A stretch of 64,000 nucleotides of DNA, from assembly GCA_963788115.1 (NCBI GenBank), contig CAWBFD010000002.1, positions 744,001 through 808,000 of the forward strand, read 5' to 3'. Position numbers and translations under genes: made by a program. The DNA is from CAWBFD01 sp963788115. GTDB taxonomy: Bacteria > Actinomycetota > Thermoleophilia > Solirubrobacterales > 70-9. Below the pieces are notes generated by a model. The model did no database searches. It was not told the DNA's origin and was given only the letters and a program-made list of their open reading frames with translations. Shown here one piece after another: positions 52,115 through 60,584 of this stretch. How positions within the stretch are numbered: the first letter of the stretch is position 1; the number at the start of each line of letters is the position of its first letter.

Positions 52115-54025
52115 GTGGCGAAGACCATTGGAATCGACCTCGGCACCACCAACTCGGCGATGGCGGTGCTCGAGGGAGGCGAATCGACGATCATCGAGAA
52201 CGCCGAGGGCGGGCGCACGACCCCCTCGGTCGTCGCCTTCACTGACTCGGGCGAACGGCTGGTAGGCACCGTCGCCAAGCGCCAGGCCGTGATGAACCCC
52301 GAGAACACGATCTTCTCGATCAAGCGGTTCATGGGCCGCAAGGAGGCCGAGGTCAAGGAGGAGGAGACGATCGTCCCCTATAAGGTCGAGGCCGGCCCGA
52401 ACGGCGACGTCCGCGTCCGGGTGCGAGACAAGCTCTACTCGCCGCCCGAGATCTCGGCGATGATCCTGCAGAAGCTCAAGTCCGACGCTGAGGCGAAGCT
52501 CGGCGACTCGGTCGACTCGGCGGTGATCACCGTTCCCGCCTACTTCAACGACGACCAGCGCCAGGCGACCAAGGACGCCGGCAAGATCGCCGGGCTCGAG
52601 GTCAAGCGGATCATCAACGAGCCGACCGCGGCCGCGCTCGCCTACGGCCTGGACAAGGAGGAATCCGAGCACACGATCCTCGTCTTCGACCTCGGTGGCG
52701 GCACCTTCGACGTCTCCGTCCTCGAGATCGGCGACGGCGTGTTCGAAGTCAAGTCCACGGCCGGCGACAACCACCTCGGCGGCGACAACTGGGACAAGGC
52801 GATCGTCGAGTGGATGGTGAGCGAGTACAAGCGCGACCAGGGAATCGACCTGTCCGCTGACAAGAACTCGCTCCAGCGGCTCTACGAGGCGGCCGAGAAG
52901 GCGAAGATCGAGCTCTCGACCACCCAGGAGACGAGCATCAACCTGCCGTTCATCACCGCCGATGCGTCCGGCCCGAAGCACCTCGAGATGAAGCTCACCC
53001 GGGCGAAGCTGAACGAGCTGACCTCCGACCTGCTCGACCGGGTGGTCTCGCCCGTGAAGCAGGCGCTGTCCGACGCCAGTGCCCCGAGCATCGGCCACGT
53101 GGTTCTGGTCGGGGGCATGACGCGGATGCCGGCGGTCCAGGAGAAGGTGAAGGAGCTGGTCGGCAAGGACCCGCACCAGGGCGTCAACCCGGACGAGGTG
53201 GTGGCGATCGGCGCCGCGATCCAGGCTGGCGTGCTCGCCGGCGACGTGAAGGACGTGCTGCTGCTCGATGTCACCCCGCTCACCCTCGGGATCGAGACCA
53301 AGGGCGGCGTGATGACGAAGCTGATCGAGCGCAACACCACGATCCCGACCCGCAAGTCGGAGATCTTCTCCACCGCCGACGACAACCAGCCGTCGGTTGA
53401 GATCCACGTGCTCCAGGGTGAGCGCGAGATGGCCGGCTACAACAAGTCGCTGGGCAAGTTCCAGCTCACGGGCATCCCCCCCGCCCCGCGCGGCATCCCG
53501 CAGATCGAGGTGACCTTCGACATCGATGCCAACGGCATCCTCAACGTCCAGGCCAAGGATCTCGGGACCAGCAAGGAGCAGAAGATCGAGATCAAGGGCG
53601 GCTCGGGTCTCTCCGAGGGCGAGGTCGACCAGATGATCAAGGACGCCGAGGCGCACGCCGACGAGGACCGGCGCCAGCGGGAGCTGGCCGAGGCCCGCAA
53701 CGTGGCCGAGAACGCCGCCTACCAGGCGGAGAAGCAGGTGGCCGAGATGGGCGATCAGATCGACTCTGCCGCCAAGGAGGAGATCGATCAGGCGATCGCC
53801 GAGGTCAAGGGCGTGCTCACCTCGGAGAACACCGAGGAGATCAAGGCGAAGACCGACGCCCTCCAGGCGGCGTTCCACAAGGTCTCCGAGCAGATCTACC
53901 AGGCGGCCGCAGCTCAGCAGGCCGCGGGCTCCGGCGACGGCGCCGGCACCACCACCGACGGCGCCGGCGACGAGGCCGAGGAGGAGGTCGTGGACGCCGA
54001 GGTTGTCGATGACGAGCGCTCGTAA
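52115..54025 (+). CDS. dnaK: molecular chaperone DnaK (Hsp70)
   Basis: 636 aa. IGIDLGTTNSAMAVLEGGE, AVITVPAYFNDDQRQATKDA, INEPTAAALAYGLDK, FDLGGGTFDVSVLEIG and VVLVGGMTRMPAVQ are all present; C-terminal lid ends in an acidic segment. GTG start with AAGGAG upstream. First gene of dnaK-grpE-dnaJ-hspR; folds proteins with GrpE and DnaJ using ATP. Confidence 0.98.
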   Translation: MAKTIGIDLGTTNSAMAVLEGGESTIIENAEGGRTTPSVVAFTDSGERLVGTVAKRQAVMNPENTIFSIKRFMGRKEAEVKEEETIVPYKVEAGPNGDVRVRVRDKLYSPPEISAMILQKLKSDAEAKLGDSVDSAVITVPAYFNDDQRQATKDAGKIAGLEVKRIINEPTAAALAYGLDKEESEHTILVFDLGGGTFDVSVLEIGDGVFEVKSTAGDNHLGGDNWDKAIVEWMVSEYKRDQGIDLSADKNSLQRLYEAAEKAKIELSTTQETSINLPFITADASGPKHLEMKLTRAKLNELTSDLLDRVVSPVKQALSDASAPSIGHVVLVGGMTRMPAVQEKVKELVGKDPHQGVNPDEVVAIGAAIQAGVLAGDVKDVLLLDVTPLTLGIETKGGVMTKLIERNTTIPTRKSEIFSTADDNQPSVEIHVLQGEREMAGYNKSLGKFQLTGIPPAPRGIPQIEVTFDIDANGILNVQAKDLGTSKEQKIEIKGGSGLSEGEVDQMIKDAEAHADEDRRQRELAEARNVAENAAYQAEKQVAEMGDQIDSAAKEEIDQAIAEVKGVLTSENTEEIKAKTDALQAAFHKVSEQIYQAAAAQQAAGSGDGAGTTTDGAGDEAEEEVVDAEVVDDERS

Positions 54026-54638
54026 GCCCGGATCGAGGCCGGCCGGGACTCCGGAGGGCTGGGATCGCAAGCCGCCCGCCGGAACGCCCGAGGAGCCGGC
54101 CACCCGCCAGGAGGCGACCGCCGAGGCCCCCGTGAGCGAGGAGTCCAAGGCCACTGCGGACGAGGAGCGCGTCGAGGCGGATCTCGACGCGCTCCTTGGC
54201 GATGTCAAGCGCGAGCGCGACGAGTACCTGGAGCTGGCCCAGCGCGCCCGTGCCGACTTCGAGAACTACCGCAAGCGCGCCGCCCGCGAGGCCGCCGACG
54301 CGGAGCGCCGTGGCAAGACGAGCCTGGCGCGCGAGCTCCTGCCCGCGCTCGACAACCTCGAGCGCGCCCTGGCGGCGGGCGGCGACGGCGACACAGCGCC
54401 GGACGCCCTCGCCGAGGGGCTCTCGCTGGTCGCGAGGGAGCTTCGGGATGGGCTCTCGCGGGTCGGGGTCGAGGCGTACGAGCCGACCGGGGAGCGGTTC
54501 GATCCGAGCTGGCATGAGGCCCTGTCCACCCGCGCCGCCGAGGGTGTCGAGAGCGGAATCGTGCTCGAGACGTTGCAGAAGGGCTACCGTCTGGACGGGC
54601 TCGTCCTGCGCCCGGCCCGGGTAGTGGTCAGCGGGTAG
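54009..54638 (+). CDS. grpE: nucleotide exchange factor GrpE
   Basis: 209 aa from ATG 54009, overlapping the dnaK 3' end by 17 bp (a start at 54003 is also possible). Disordered N-terminus, long coiled coil with YLELAQRARADFENYRKRAA, and the C-terminal beta wing ALSTRAAEGVESG and LQKGYRLDGLVLRPARVVV. Releases ADP from DnaK. Confidence 0.95.
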   Translation: MTSARKPGSRPAGTPEGWDRKPPAGTPEEPATRQEATAEAPVSEESKATADEERVEADLDALLGDVKRERDEYLELAQRARADFENYRKRAAREAADAERRGKTSLARELLPALDNLERALAAGGDGDTAPDALAEGLSLVARELRDGLSRVGVEAYEPTGERFDPSWHEALSTRAAEGVESGIVLETLQKGYRLDGLVLRPARVVVSG

Positions 54639-54647
54639 GAGCGAGCG

Positions 54648-55754
54648 ATGGCGGACTTCTACGAGGTCCTCGGGGTCACGAAGAAGGCCTCGGCCGAGGA
54701 GATCAAGAAGGCCTACCGCAAGCTCGCCCGCGAATATCACCCCGATCGCAATCCGGGGGACGAGCGGGCCGAGGAGCGCTTCAAGCAGATCCAGGAGGCC
54801 TACGACACCCTCTCCGACCCCGAGAAGCGCAAGCGCTACGACGCCGGCGGGTTCACGGGCTTTGGCGGCGCCGCGGACCGCGGCTTTGGCGGCGGAGGCT
54901 TCACCTCCGACCTCGGCGACATCTTCTCGACCTTCTTCGGCCGCCGCGGGACGGGCGCGCAGGCGCAGCCCATCCACGGCCGCGACATCGAGACCGAGGT
55001 GACGATCTCCTTCGATCAGGCGATCGAGGGCGCTCAGATCCCGGTCACCGTCCCCAAGCGCTCGGCCTGCACCACCTGCGGCGGCTCCGGGGCCGCACCC
55101 GGGACCACTCCCACAGTGTGCCCGCGCTGCGGCGGGCGCGGGATCGACTCCGAGAGCCAGGGGTTCTTCTCGATCAGCCAGCCATGCCCGCGCTGCGGCG
55201 GGCGTGGCGAGGTGATCGAGCATCCGTGCGAGACCTGCGGCGGGTCCGGCCTGACCCTGCAACAGAAGCGCTACCGCGTCAAGGTGCCCGCCGGCGTCCG
55301 TGACGCGAGCCGGATCCGCATCGCCGGCAAGGGGGAGGACGGGCCGCTCGGTGGCCCGCCCGGCGACCTCTACGTGGTGGTCCACGTGATCCCGTCCCCT
55401 GTCTTCGCTCAGCGAGCCGACGGCAGCCTCGAGGTGACGGTGCCCATCACGATCGCCGAGGCGGTCCAGGGAGCGACGATCGAGGTGCCCACGCTGAATG
55501 GGAGCAAGCGCATCCGGATTCCGGCGGGCACCCAGCACGGCGCCGTCCAGCGCCTCCGCGGGGAGGGGCCACCGCGGCCGGATGGCCGCGGGCGCGGCGA
55601 CATCCGTTACCGGTTCGAGATCGACGTCCCCAGGGACCTCAACCGGAAGCAGAAGGAGGCGCTCGACGAGTTCGCCACCGCGATGAACGATCACGATCCT
55701 CGGGCGCGCCTGCTGCGCGATGCGTCCGCCCGGTCGGCGAAGGTGGATGACTGA
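54648..55754 (+). CDS. dnaJ: chaperone DnaJ
   Basis: 368 aa. J-domain ADFYEVLGVTKKASAEEIKK with HPDRNPGDE, Gly/Phe region, four zinc-finger repeats CTTCGGSG, CPRCGGRG, CPRCGGRG and CETCGGSG, then substrate-binding beta domains. Feeds clients to DnaK. Starts 9 nt after grpE; its stop overlaps the hspR ATG. Confidence 0.97.
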   Translation: MADFYEVLGVTKKASAEEIKKAYRKLAREYHPDRNPGDERAEERFKQIQEAYDTLSDPEKRKRYDAGGFTGFGGAADRGFGGGGFTSDLGDIFSTFFGRRGTGAQAQPIHGRDIETEVTISFDQAIEGAQIPVTVPKRSACTTCGGSGAAPGTTPTVCPRCGGRGIDSESQGFFSISQPCPRCGGRGEVIEHPCETCGGSGLTLQQKRYRVKVPAGVRDASRIRIAGKGEDGPLGGPPGDLYVVVHVIPSPVFAQRADGSLEVTVPITIAEAVQGATIEVPTLNGSKRIRIPAGTQHGAVQRLRGEGPPRPDGRGRGDIRYRFEIDVPRDLNRKQKEALDEFATAMNDHDPRARLLRDASARSAKVDD

Positions 55755-56302
55755 TGGCCCACCGTCAGAATCGCAAGCGGGACGCCGACGGCAAGGACCG
55801 CGGCCGTACGCGGATCACCGCCGAGTTCGACCAGAAGCGGGGCGTGTTCATGATCTCGGTCGCCGCCGAGCTCGCCGACATGCATCCGCAGACGCTGCGC
55901 ATGTACGAGGCTCGTGGGCTGATCGTGCCGCAGCGCTCACCCAAGAACACCCGCCTGTACTCCTACGAGGACGTCGAACGGCTCCGCCGGATCCAGCGGA
56001 TGACCGTCGATCAAGGGCTCAACCTGGCGGGGGTCGAGTCCGTGCTCGCGCTCGAGCGGGAGCTCGAGCGGGCCCGATCCGAGCTCGGGCGGATGCGCAA
56101 GCGGGCCGCCGAGCTCGAACGCGCGATGGAGGAGGAGATCGAGCGGGTGAAGCGCTCGTTCAGGGCCGAGATCGTGCCCTACGGCAAGTACGAGGCGACC
56201 GAGATCGGCCCGGCCGGCGGTGCGGCGCGGGTCAAGATCCCGATCGACCGTCCTACCCGCCGGGCTGCTGGGAGCGAGCGAGATCGTCAGGGGGATGGCT
56301 GA
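55754..56302 (+). CDS. hspR: heat-shock repressor HspR (MerR family)
   Basis: 182 aa. MerR HTH with GVFMISVAAELADMHPQTLR and MYEARGLIVPQRSPKNTRLY, YEDVERLRRIQ, followed by a coiled coil. In actinobacteria HspR with DnaK represses dnaK and clpB through HAIR sites. ATG overlaps the dnaJ stop (TGATG). The 3' end overlaps the convergent beta-lactamase-fold gene by 50 bp. Confidence 0.95.
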   Translation: MAHRQNRKRDADGKDRGRTRITAEFDQKRGVFMISVAAELADMHPQTLRMYEARGLIVPQRSPKNTRLYSYEDVERLRRIQRMTVDQGLNLAGVESVLALERELERARSELGRMRKRAAELERAMEEEIERVKRSFRAEIVPYGKYEATEIGPAGGAARVKIPIDRPTRRAAGSERDRQGDG

Positions 56303-57443
56303 GCAGCCGCTCGGCGATCCCGCGGACCGTCTCGATCCCGTAGTCCATCGTCGGCTGCCCGTCGGTGAGAACCGCGAGCGCCAGGTGGCGCCGGCCGCGC
56401 TCCAGGCGGGCTATCTGGTGCACCAGCTGACCCAGCTCGGTGCCGCGCCACCCTCCCTTGAAGCGGATGCGCCAGCCCTCGGGGGTGGCCTCGGGGATCC
56501 CCCAGCGCTGCTCGGGGATGATCGCCGCGAGGAGCCCTGCGGCAAAGTCGGCGTGCGGTCCCGTGAGGACCTCGTTGAGCCGGTCCATGAACCTGGCCAT
56601 GTCGCGGGCGCTGAGCTGCGCGTTCGCCCAGTACCCCGCGACCGTGAAGTCGCGCATCCCAGCCCGGCGCGCAACCTCGAACAATCCCTCGTCGCCGACC
56701 CGGTAGTAGATCGTGTCGGCGGCCACATTGTCGCTGTAGGTGATCATCGCGTGCAGGGTGTCGCGGGTTACGGAGTCGAGCGGCAGGCCCTCCGCGGCGA
56801 GTCGATCGAGCTCGGCGGCGAGCAGCATCGCCTTGACGACGCTGGCGGAGACATACGTGCGGGCGTCGTCGAACCCATGGGTGCCGCCCAGCGTGTCGAC
56901 GACGGCGAACGAGACCAGTCCGTCGCGGCCGTTGGCATAGGCCCGGGCAGCCTCGATCGCGGCGCGCCGGGGGTAGGGACGCGGCTCCGCCGGCTCCTCC
57001 TGCTCGGTGGCGACGGAGTCGGACGACCCGCCCACCGGGAGCAGGTCGAGATCCCGATCCCCGGCGGTATCGATCAGCCAGGCGCCGGCCAGGATGGCGG
57101 CGGCCGCCACCGCGGCGATGCCCACGCCCGCGCCGAGGCCGAGGAGCCACCCGCCGCCTTGGCCACGACGGCCGGCAGGCGCACGCGCGCGATCGCGGCG
57201 CCGAAGTCGTCGGCGCGCCCGGGTGCGCCGCCGCGCCTGCCGCCGCGCACGGGATCGCCGGGCGCTCTCCTCGAAGCGTCGGCTCAACTCGCCGTCCTCG
57301 CGATCGTGGATTGGTGCCTCCTCGCCGGCCTGTGTCGTGCTCGGTTCGCCGCGTCCCACATCCTGCCGGGAGCGGCCGACGCTATGCGGATCTCGCGGAG
57401 CCGGCGCCAAGGCGGCGCGAACCCTATCCATCGGGGAACGCAC
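56253..57443 (-). CDS. class A beta-lactamase-fold serine hydrolase, membrane-anchored
   Basis: 396 aa. An Arg-rich cytoplasmic N-terminus (about 1-100), a membrane segment (GLGAGVGIAAVAAAAILAGA), then the fold: YVSASVVKAMLL (SxxK), ITYSDNVAADTIY (SDN) and FKGGWRG (K-x-G). The residue set is that of class A-like enzymes but ordinary lactamase signatures around omega-loop Glu are unclear; may be a D,D-peptidase or inactive relative. No antibiotic role can be claimed. Confidence 0.8.
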   Translation of the reverse strand: MRSPMDRVRAALAPAPRDPHSVGRSRQDVGRGEPSTTQAGEEAPIHDREDGELSRRFEESARRSRARRQARRRTRARRRLRRRDRARAPAGRRGQGGGWLLGLGAGVGIAAVAAAAILAGAWLIDTAGDRDLDLLPVGGSSDSVATEQEEPAEPRPYPRRAAIEAARAYANGRDGLVSFAVVDTLGGTHGFDDARTYVSASVVKAMLLAAELDRLAAEGLPLDSVTRDTLHAMITYSDNVAADTIYYRVGDEGLFEVARRAGMRDFTVAGYWANAQLSARDMARFMDRLNEVLTGPHADFAAGLLAAIIPEQRWGIPEATPEGWRIRFKGGWRGTELGQLVHQIARLERGRRHLALAVLTDGQPTMDYGIETVRGIAERLLSHPPDDLARSQQPGG

Positions 57444-57485
57444 GTCGCGTGGCCGTCCAGCAGTCCTTCGACGACCTCACCTATA

Positions 57486-57502
57486 TGAGTCAAAGCGACT
57501 TA
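57486..57502 (+). promoter_or_regulatory. HAIR-like HspR operator upstream of clpB
   Basis: TGAGT-CAAAGCG-ACTTA fits the HAIR consensus (TTGAGT-N7-ACTCAA) in spacing and in 9 of 10 core bases. It overlaps the -35 (GACTTA) of a promoter with -10 TATAAA at 57521 and an 18 bp spacer, so bound HspR would block clpB. Confidence 0.55.
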
Positions 57503-57515
57503 GATTTCTTGATCT

Positions 57516-57540
57516 CTCCCTATAAAGGGAGTAAACTCCC
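57516..57540 (+). promoter_or_regulatory. two overlapping hairpins in the clpB leader
   Basis: CTCCCT-ATAA-AGGGAG (57516-57531) and GGGAGT-AA-ACTCCC (57527-57540) share the GGGAG segment and cannot form at once. They sit 6 bp before the ATG at 57547; a leader role in temperature or start control is conceivable, but the -10 TATAAA lies in the first hairpin, so part may not be transcribed. Confidence 0.35.
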
Positions 57541-57546
57541 ACCCTG

Positions 57547-60141
57547 ATGCAGGCCGACCGATTCACGATCAAATCCCAAGAGGCCGTCACCGCAGCGCAG
57601 CGGCTCGCGGCGGCACACCGAAACCCTGAGGTGGCTCCCGCGCACCTCCTGCTCGCCCTGCTCGAGCAGGAGGACGGCATGGTCGTGCCGGTGCTCCAGA
57701 AGCTCGGGGCGGACGCCGCGGACCTGCGCGAGCGAGCACGCGGCGCGATCGGCGAGCTGGCCAGCCTCGGCGGGGACACCGAACCTGAGGTCCGCCCGTC
57801 CTCAGCGTTCGTCAAGGTCCTCCAGCGCGCCGAGAGCGAGAGCGCGGCGCTCGGCGACGAGTACATCTCCACCGAGCACATCCTGCTGGCCCTGGCCGGC
57901 AGGGAGTCGGGGGTCGGTGAGCTCCTGCCCCACCGGGCGGAGCTGGCCGAGGCGATCGCCGACGTCCGCGGGCCCCACCGGGTCATCACCCCCAACCCGG
58001 AGGACACGATCCAGGCGCTCGAGAAGTTTGGGCGGGATCTGACGGAGGAGGCGAGGCAGGGCAAGCTCGACCCGGTGATCGGGCGCGACGAGGAGATCCG
58101 CCGGGTGATCCAGGTCCTGTCGCGCCGGACCAAGAACAACCCTGTGCTCATCGGCGACCCCGGCGTCGGCAAGACCGCGATCGTCGAGGGCCTGGCGCAG
58201 CGGATCGTTTCCGGCGACGTCCCGGAGTCGCTGCGCGACCGCCGGGTGATCGCTCTCGACATCGGCTCGCTCCTCGCCGGGTCTAAGTATCGAGGCGAGT
58301 TCGAGGAGCGCCTGAAGGCCGTATTGAAGGAGATCCAGGCCTCCGAGGGCCAGATCGTCCTGTTCATGGACGAGCTGCACACGATCGTCGGCGCCGGCGC
58401 CGCCGAGGGCGCGGTCGACGCCGCCAACCTGCTGAAGCCGATGCTCGCCCGCGGAGAGCTGCGGGCGGTCGGGGCAACCACCCTCGACGAGTACCGGAAG
58501 CACATCGAGAAGGACGCCGCTCTTGAGCGTCGGTTCCAGCCCGTGCTGGTCGGCGAGCCCGACATCGGCGACACGATCGCGATCCTGCGCGGGCTCAAGG
58601 AGCGCTACGAGGTCCATCATGGGGTGCGGATCTCCGACGCGGCGATCGTCGCCGCCGCGACCCTGTCGGAGCGCTACATCGCCGACCGCTTCCTCCCCGA
58701 CAAGGCCATCGACCTGATCGACGAGGCCGCCTCGCGGCTGAAGATCGAGATCGACTCGATGCCGGTGGAGATCGACGAGGTCGAGCGCCGGATCCAGCAG
58801 CTCGAGATCGAGCGGCAGGCGCTGCAGAAGGAGAGCGACGAGGTTTCGAGGTCGCGGCTCGAGGCGATCGAGTCCGAGCTTGCCGAGCTGCGCGAGCGTT
58901 CCGGCGAGATGAAGGCCCGCTGGCAGAACGAGAAGGGCGCGATCGAAGCGATCAAGGACGCCAAGTCCCGGCTCGAGGAGCTGCACCGTGAGGCCGAGCG
59001 GGCCGAGCGGGAAGCCAATCTCGAGCGGGCCGCGGAGCTGCGCTACGGCGAGATCCCGGAGCTGGAGAAGGTGGTGAGCGAGCAGGAGGCCCGCCTGGCC
59101 GAGCTCCATGCCGAGGGCGGCTCGATGCTCACCGAGGAGGTGACCGAGGAGGACGTCGCCCAGGTCGTCGCCAAGTGGACGGGGATCCCGGTCTCGCGCC
59201 TGATGGAGGGCGAGGTCGAGAAGCTGATTCACATGGAGGAGCGCCTCCACGAGCGCGTGGTCGGCCAGGACGAGGCGGTCGAGGCGGTCGCCAACGCGCT
59301 GCGCCGCTCGCGCGCCGGCCTCGCCGATCCGATGCGCCCGATCGGCGTGTTCCTCTTCCTCGGCCCCACGGGCGTCGGCAAGACCGAGCTGGCACGGGCG
59401 CTGGCCGAGTTCATGTTCGACTCCGAGCAGGCGATGGTGCGGATCGACATGTCCGAGTACATGGAGAGGCACGCGGTCGCCCGCCTCATCGGCGCTCCGC
59501 CGGGGTACGTCGGCTACGAGGAGGGCGGCCAGCTGACCGAGGCGGTCCGCCGCCGCCCGTACGCGGTGATCCTCCTCGACGAGATCGAGAAGGCACACCC
59601 CGATGCTTTCAACGTCCTGCTTCAGATCATGGACGACGGGCGCCTCACCGACGGCCAGGGCCGCACCGTCGACTTCACCAACTCGATCCTGATCATGACC
59701 TCGAACGTGGGCTCGGATCGGATCGCCGCGGAGGCGATCGACGAGCGGATCCGCGAGCGGATCGAGGAGGTCGTTCAGACGACGTTCAAGCCCGAGTTCC
59801 TGAACCGGATTGACGACATGGTGATCTTCCACCGGCTCAGCCGCGAGGACATCGGCCGGATCGTCGAGCTTCAGGTCGAGCAGCTGACGCGCCGTCTGGA
59901 GGAGCGGGGGATCGAGATCGAGCTCACCGACGATGCCCGCACACTGCTCGGCAACCTCGGCTACGACCCCACGTACGGCGCCCGCCCGCTGAAGCGGGTG
60001 ATCCAGAAGCAGCTGGTCGACAAGCTCGCGCTGAGAATGCTCGAGGGCGAGTTCGCGGAGGGCGACGTCGTCGAGGTCGACGCCGAGGGCGGGGAGCTGG
60101 TCTTTCAGCGGGCCGGCGAGCGCGCCCAGACAGCGGCGTAA
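57547..60141 (+). CDS. clpB: ATP-dependent chaperone ClpB
   Basis: 864 aa. N domain (RFTIKSQEAVTAAQRLA), AAA1 with GDPGVGKTAIVEGLAQRI, the M-domain coiled coil (about 400-530) typical of ClpB and absent from ClpA/ClpC, and AAA2 with FLGPTGVGKTELARALAEF. Dissolves aggregates with DnaK. Upstream HAIR-like site and shared motif with dnaK suggest HspR control. Confidence 0.97.
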   Translation: MQADRFTIKSQEAVTAAQRLAAAHRNPEVAPAHLLLALLEQEDGMVVPVLQKLGADAADLRERARGAIGELASLGGDTEPEVRPSSAFVKVLQRAESESAALGDEYISTEHILLALAGRESGVGELLPHRAELAEAIADVRGPHRVITPNPEDTIQALEKFGRDLTEEARQGKLDPVIGRDEEIRRVIQVLSRRTKNNPVLIGDPGVGKTAIVEGLAQRIVSGDVPESLRDRRVIALDIGSLLAGSKYRGEFEERLKAVLKEIQASEGQIVLFMDELHTIVGAGAAEGAVDAANLLKPMLARGELRAVGATTLDEYRKHIEKDAALERRFQPVLVGEPDIGDTIAILRGLKERYEVHHGVRISDAAIVAAATLSERYIADRFLPDKAIDLIDEAASRLKIEIDSMPVEIDEVERRIQQLEIERQALQKESDEVSRSRLEAIESELAELRERSGEMKARWQNEKGAIEAIKDAKSRLEELHREAERAEREANLERAAELRYGEIPELEKVVSEQEARLAELHAEGGSMLTEEVTEEDVAQVVAKWTGIPVSRLMEGEVEKLIHMEERLHERVVGQDEAVEAVANALRRSRAGLADPMRPIGVFLFLGPTGVGKTELARALAEFMFDSEQAMVRIDMSEYMERHAVARLIGAPPGYVGYEEGGQLTEAVRRRPYAVILLDEIEKAHPDAFNVLLQIMDDGRLTDGQGRTVDFTNSILIMTSNVGSDRIAAEAIDERIRERIEEVVQTTFKPEFLNRIDDMVIFHRLSREDIGRIVELQVEQLTRRLEERGIEIELTDDARTLLGNLGYDPTYGARPLKRVIQKQLVDKLALRMLEGEFAEGDVVEVDAEGGELVFQRAGERAQTAA

Positions 60142-60146
60142 CCCGC

Positions 60147-60266
60147 CTACTGGGCCTCAGCCGCGGCTGGAACGAGGACGGCGAGCGCCACGACCCCCCA
60201 CGCGACCCCCGTGGACGCTCGACGCATCCACGCGGATCGCAGGCGCGGTCGCTCGTCGATCCTCAT
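60147..60266 (-). CDS. tiny exported or membrane peptide (39 aa)
   Basis: Frame MRIDERPRLRSAWMRRASTG then hydrophobic VAWGVVALAVLVPAAAEAQ, ending right after an AEA cleavage-type site. It follows the 72-aa gene on the same strand by 32 bp. Too small to identify; a leader peptide, a small membrane protein or a chance frame. Confidence 0.35.
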   Translation of the reverse strand: MRIDERPRLRSAWMRRASTGVAWGVVALAVLVPAAAEAQ

Positions 60267-60298
60267 TCATCACGCCTCGGTCTGGGTCTCCTCGCCGC

Positions 60299-60517
60299 CT
60301 ATTCCGGCCGGCAGGGGCGTCCGCGGCCGTTGAGCCCGATCCACTCCTGATCGCTGGGGTGAAGGCGCTCCCGCGTCAGGAACCCGAGCAGCTCCTCGCT
60401 TCCGTCGAATCGCTGCGTGCGCCCGGTTGCGCTGTGGGAGACAAAGCCGCGAAAGTCGGGCTCCGCGAGGGACTCGGGCTCGACCGGTACCCAGACTCGG
60501 ACGACGAAGGTCTCCAT
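60299..60517 (-). CDS. hypothetical small protein (72 aa)
   Basis: METFVVRVWVPVEPESLAEP, then FRGFVSHSATGRTQRFDGSE and ELLGFL. It resembles small actinobacterial proteins found next to large AfsR/LuxR-like regulators, predicted as a beta strand-helix unit, but no function is known. Lies between the SARP-STAND gene and the tiny peptide, all on the minus strand. Confidence 0.6.
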   Translation of the reverse strand: METFVVRVWVPVEPESLAEPDFRGFVSHSATGRTQRFDGSEELLGFLTRERLHPSDQEWIGLNGRGRPCRPE

Positions 60518-60584
60518 GAGGCGCCAGCCTCGCTGATCGGGCTTCGGGCGACCTTAAAGTCGGCTTAGGGCGGACCGATCGGGC

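Noticed and set aside
56253..57443. Antibiotic-resistance beta-lactamase
   Set aside because: SxxK, SDN and KxG are present but the general layout with a cytoplasmic basic region and single anchor fits a house-keeping serine hydrolase; no evidence for a resistance function.
51920..59832. Long minus-strand frames opposite dnaK, dnaJ and clpB
   Set aside because: Antisense shadows of highly conserved chaperone genes; no ribosome binding sites or domains.
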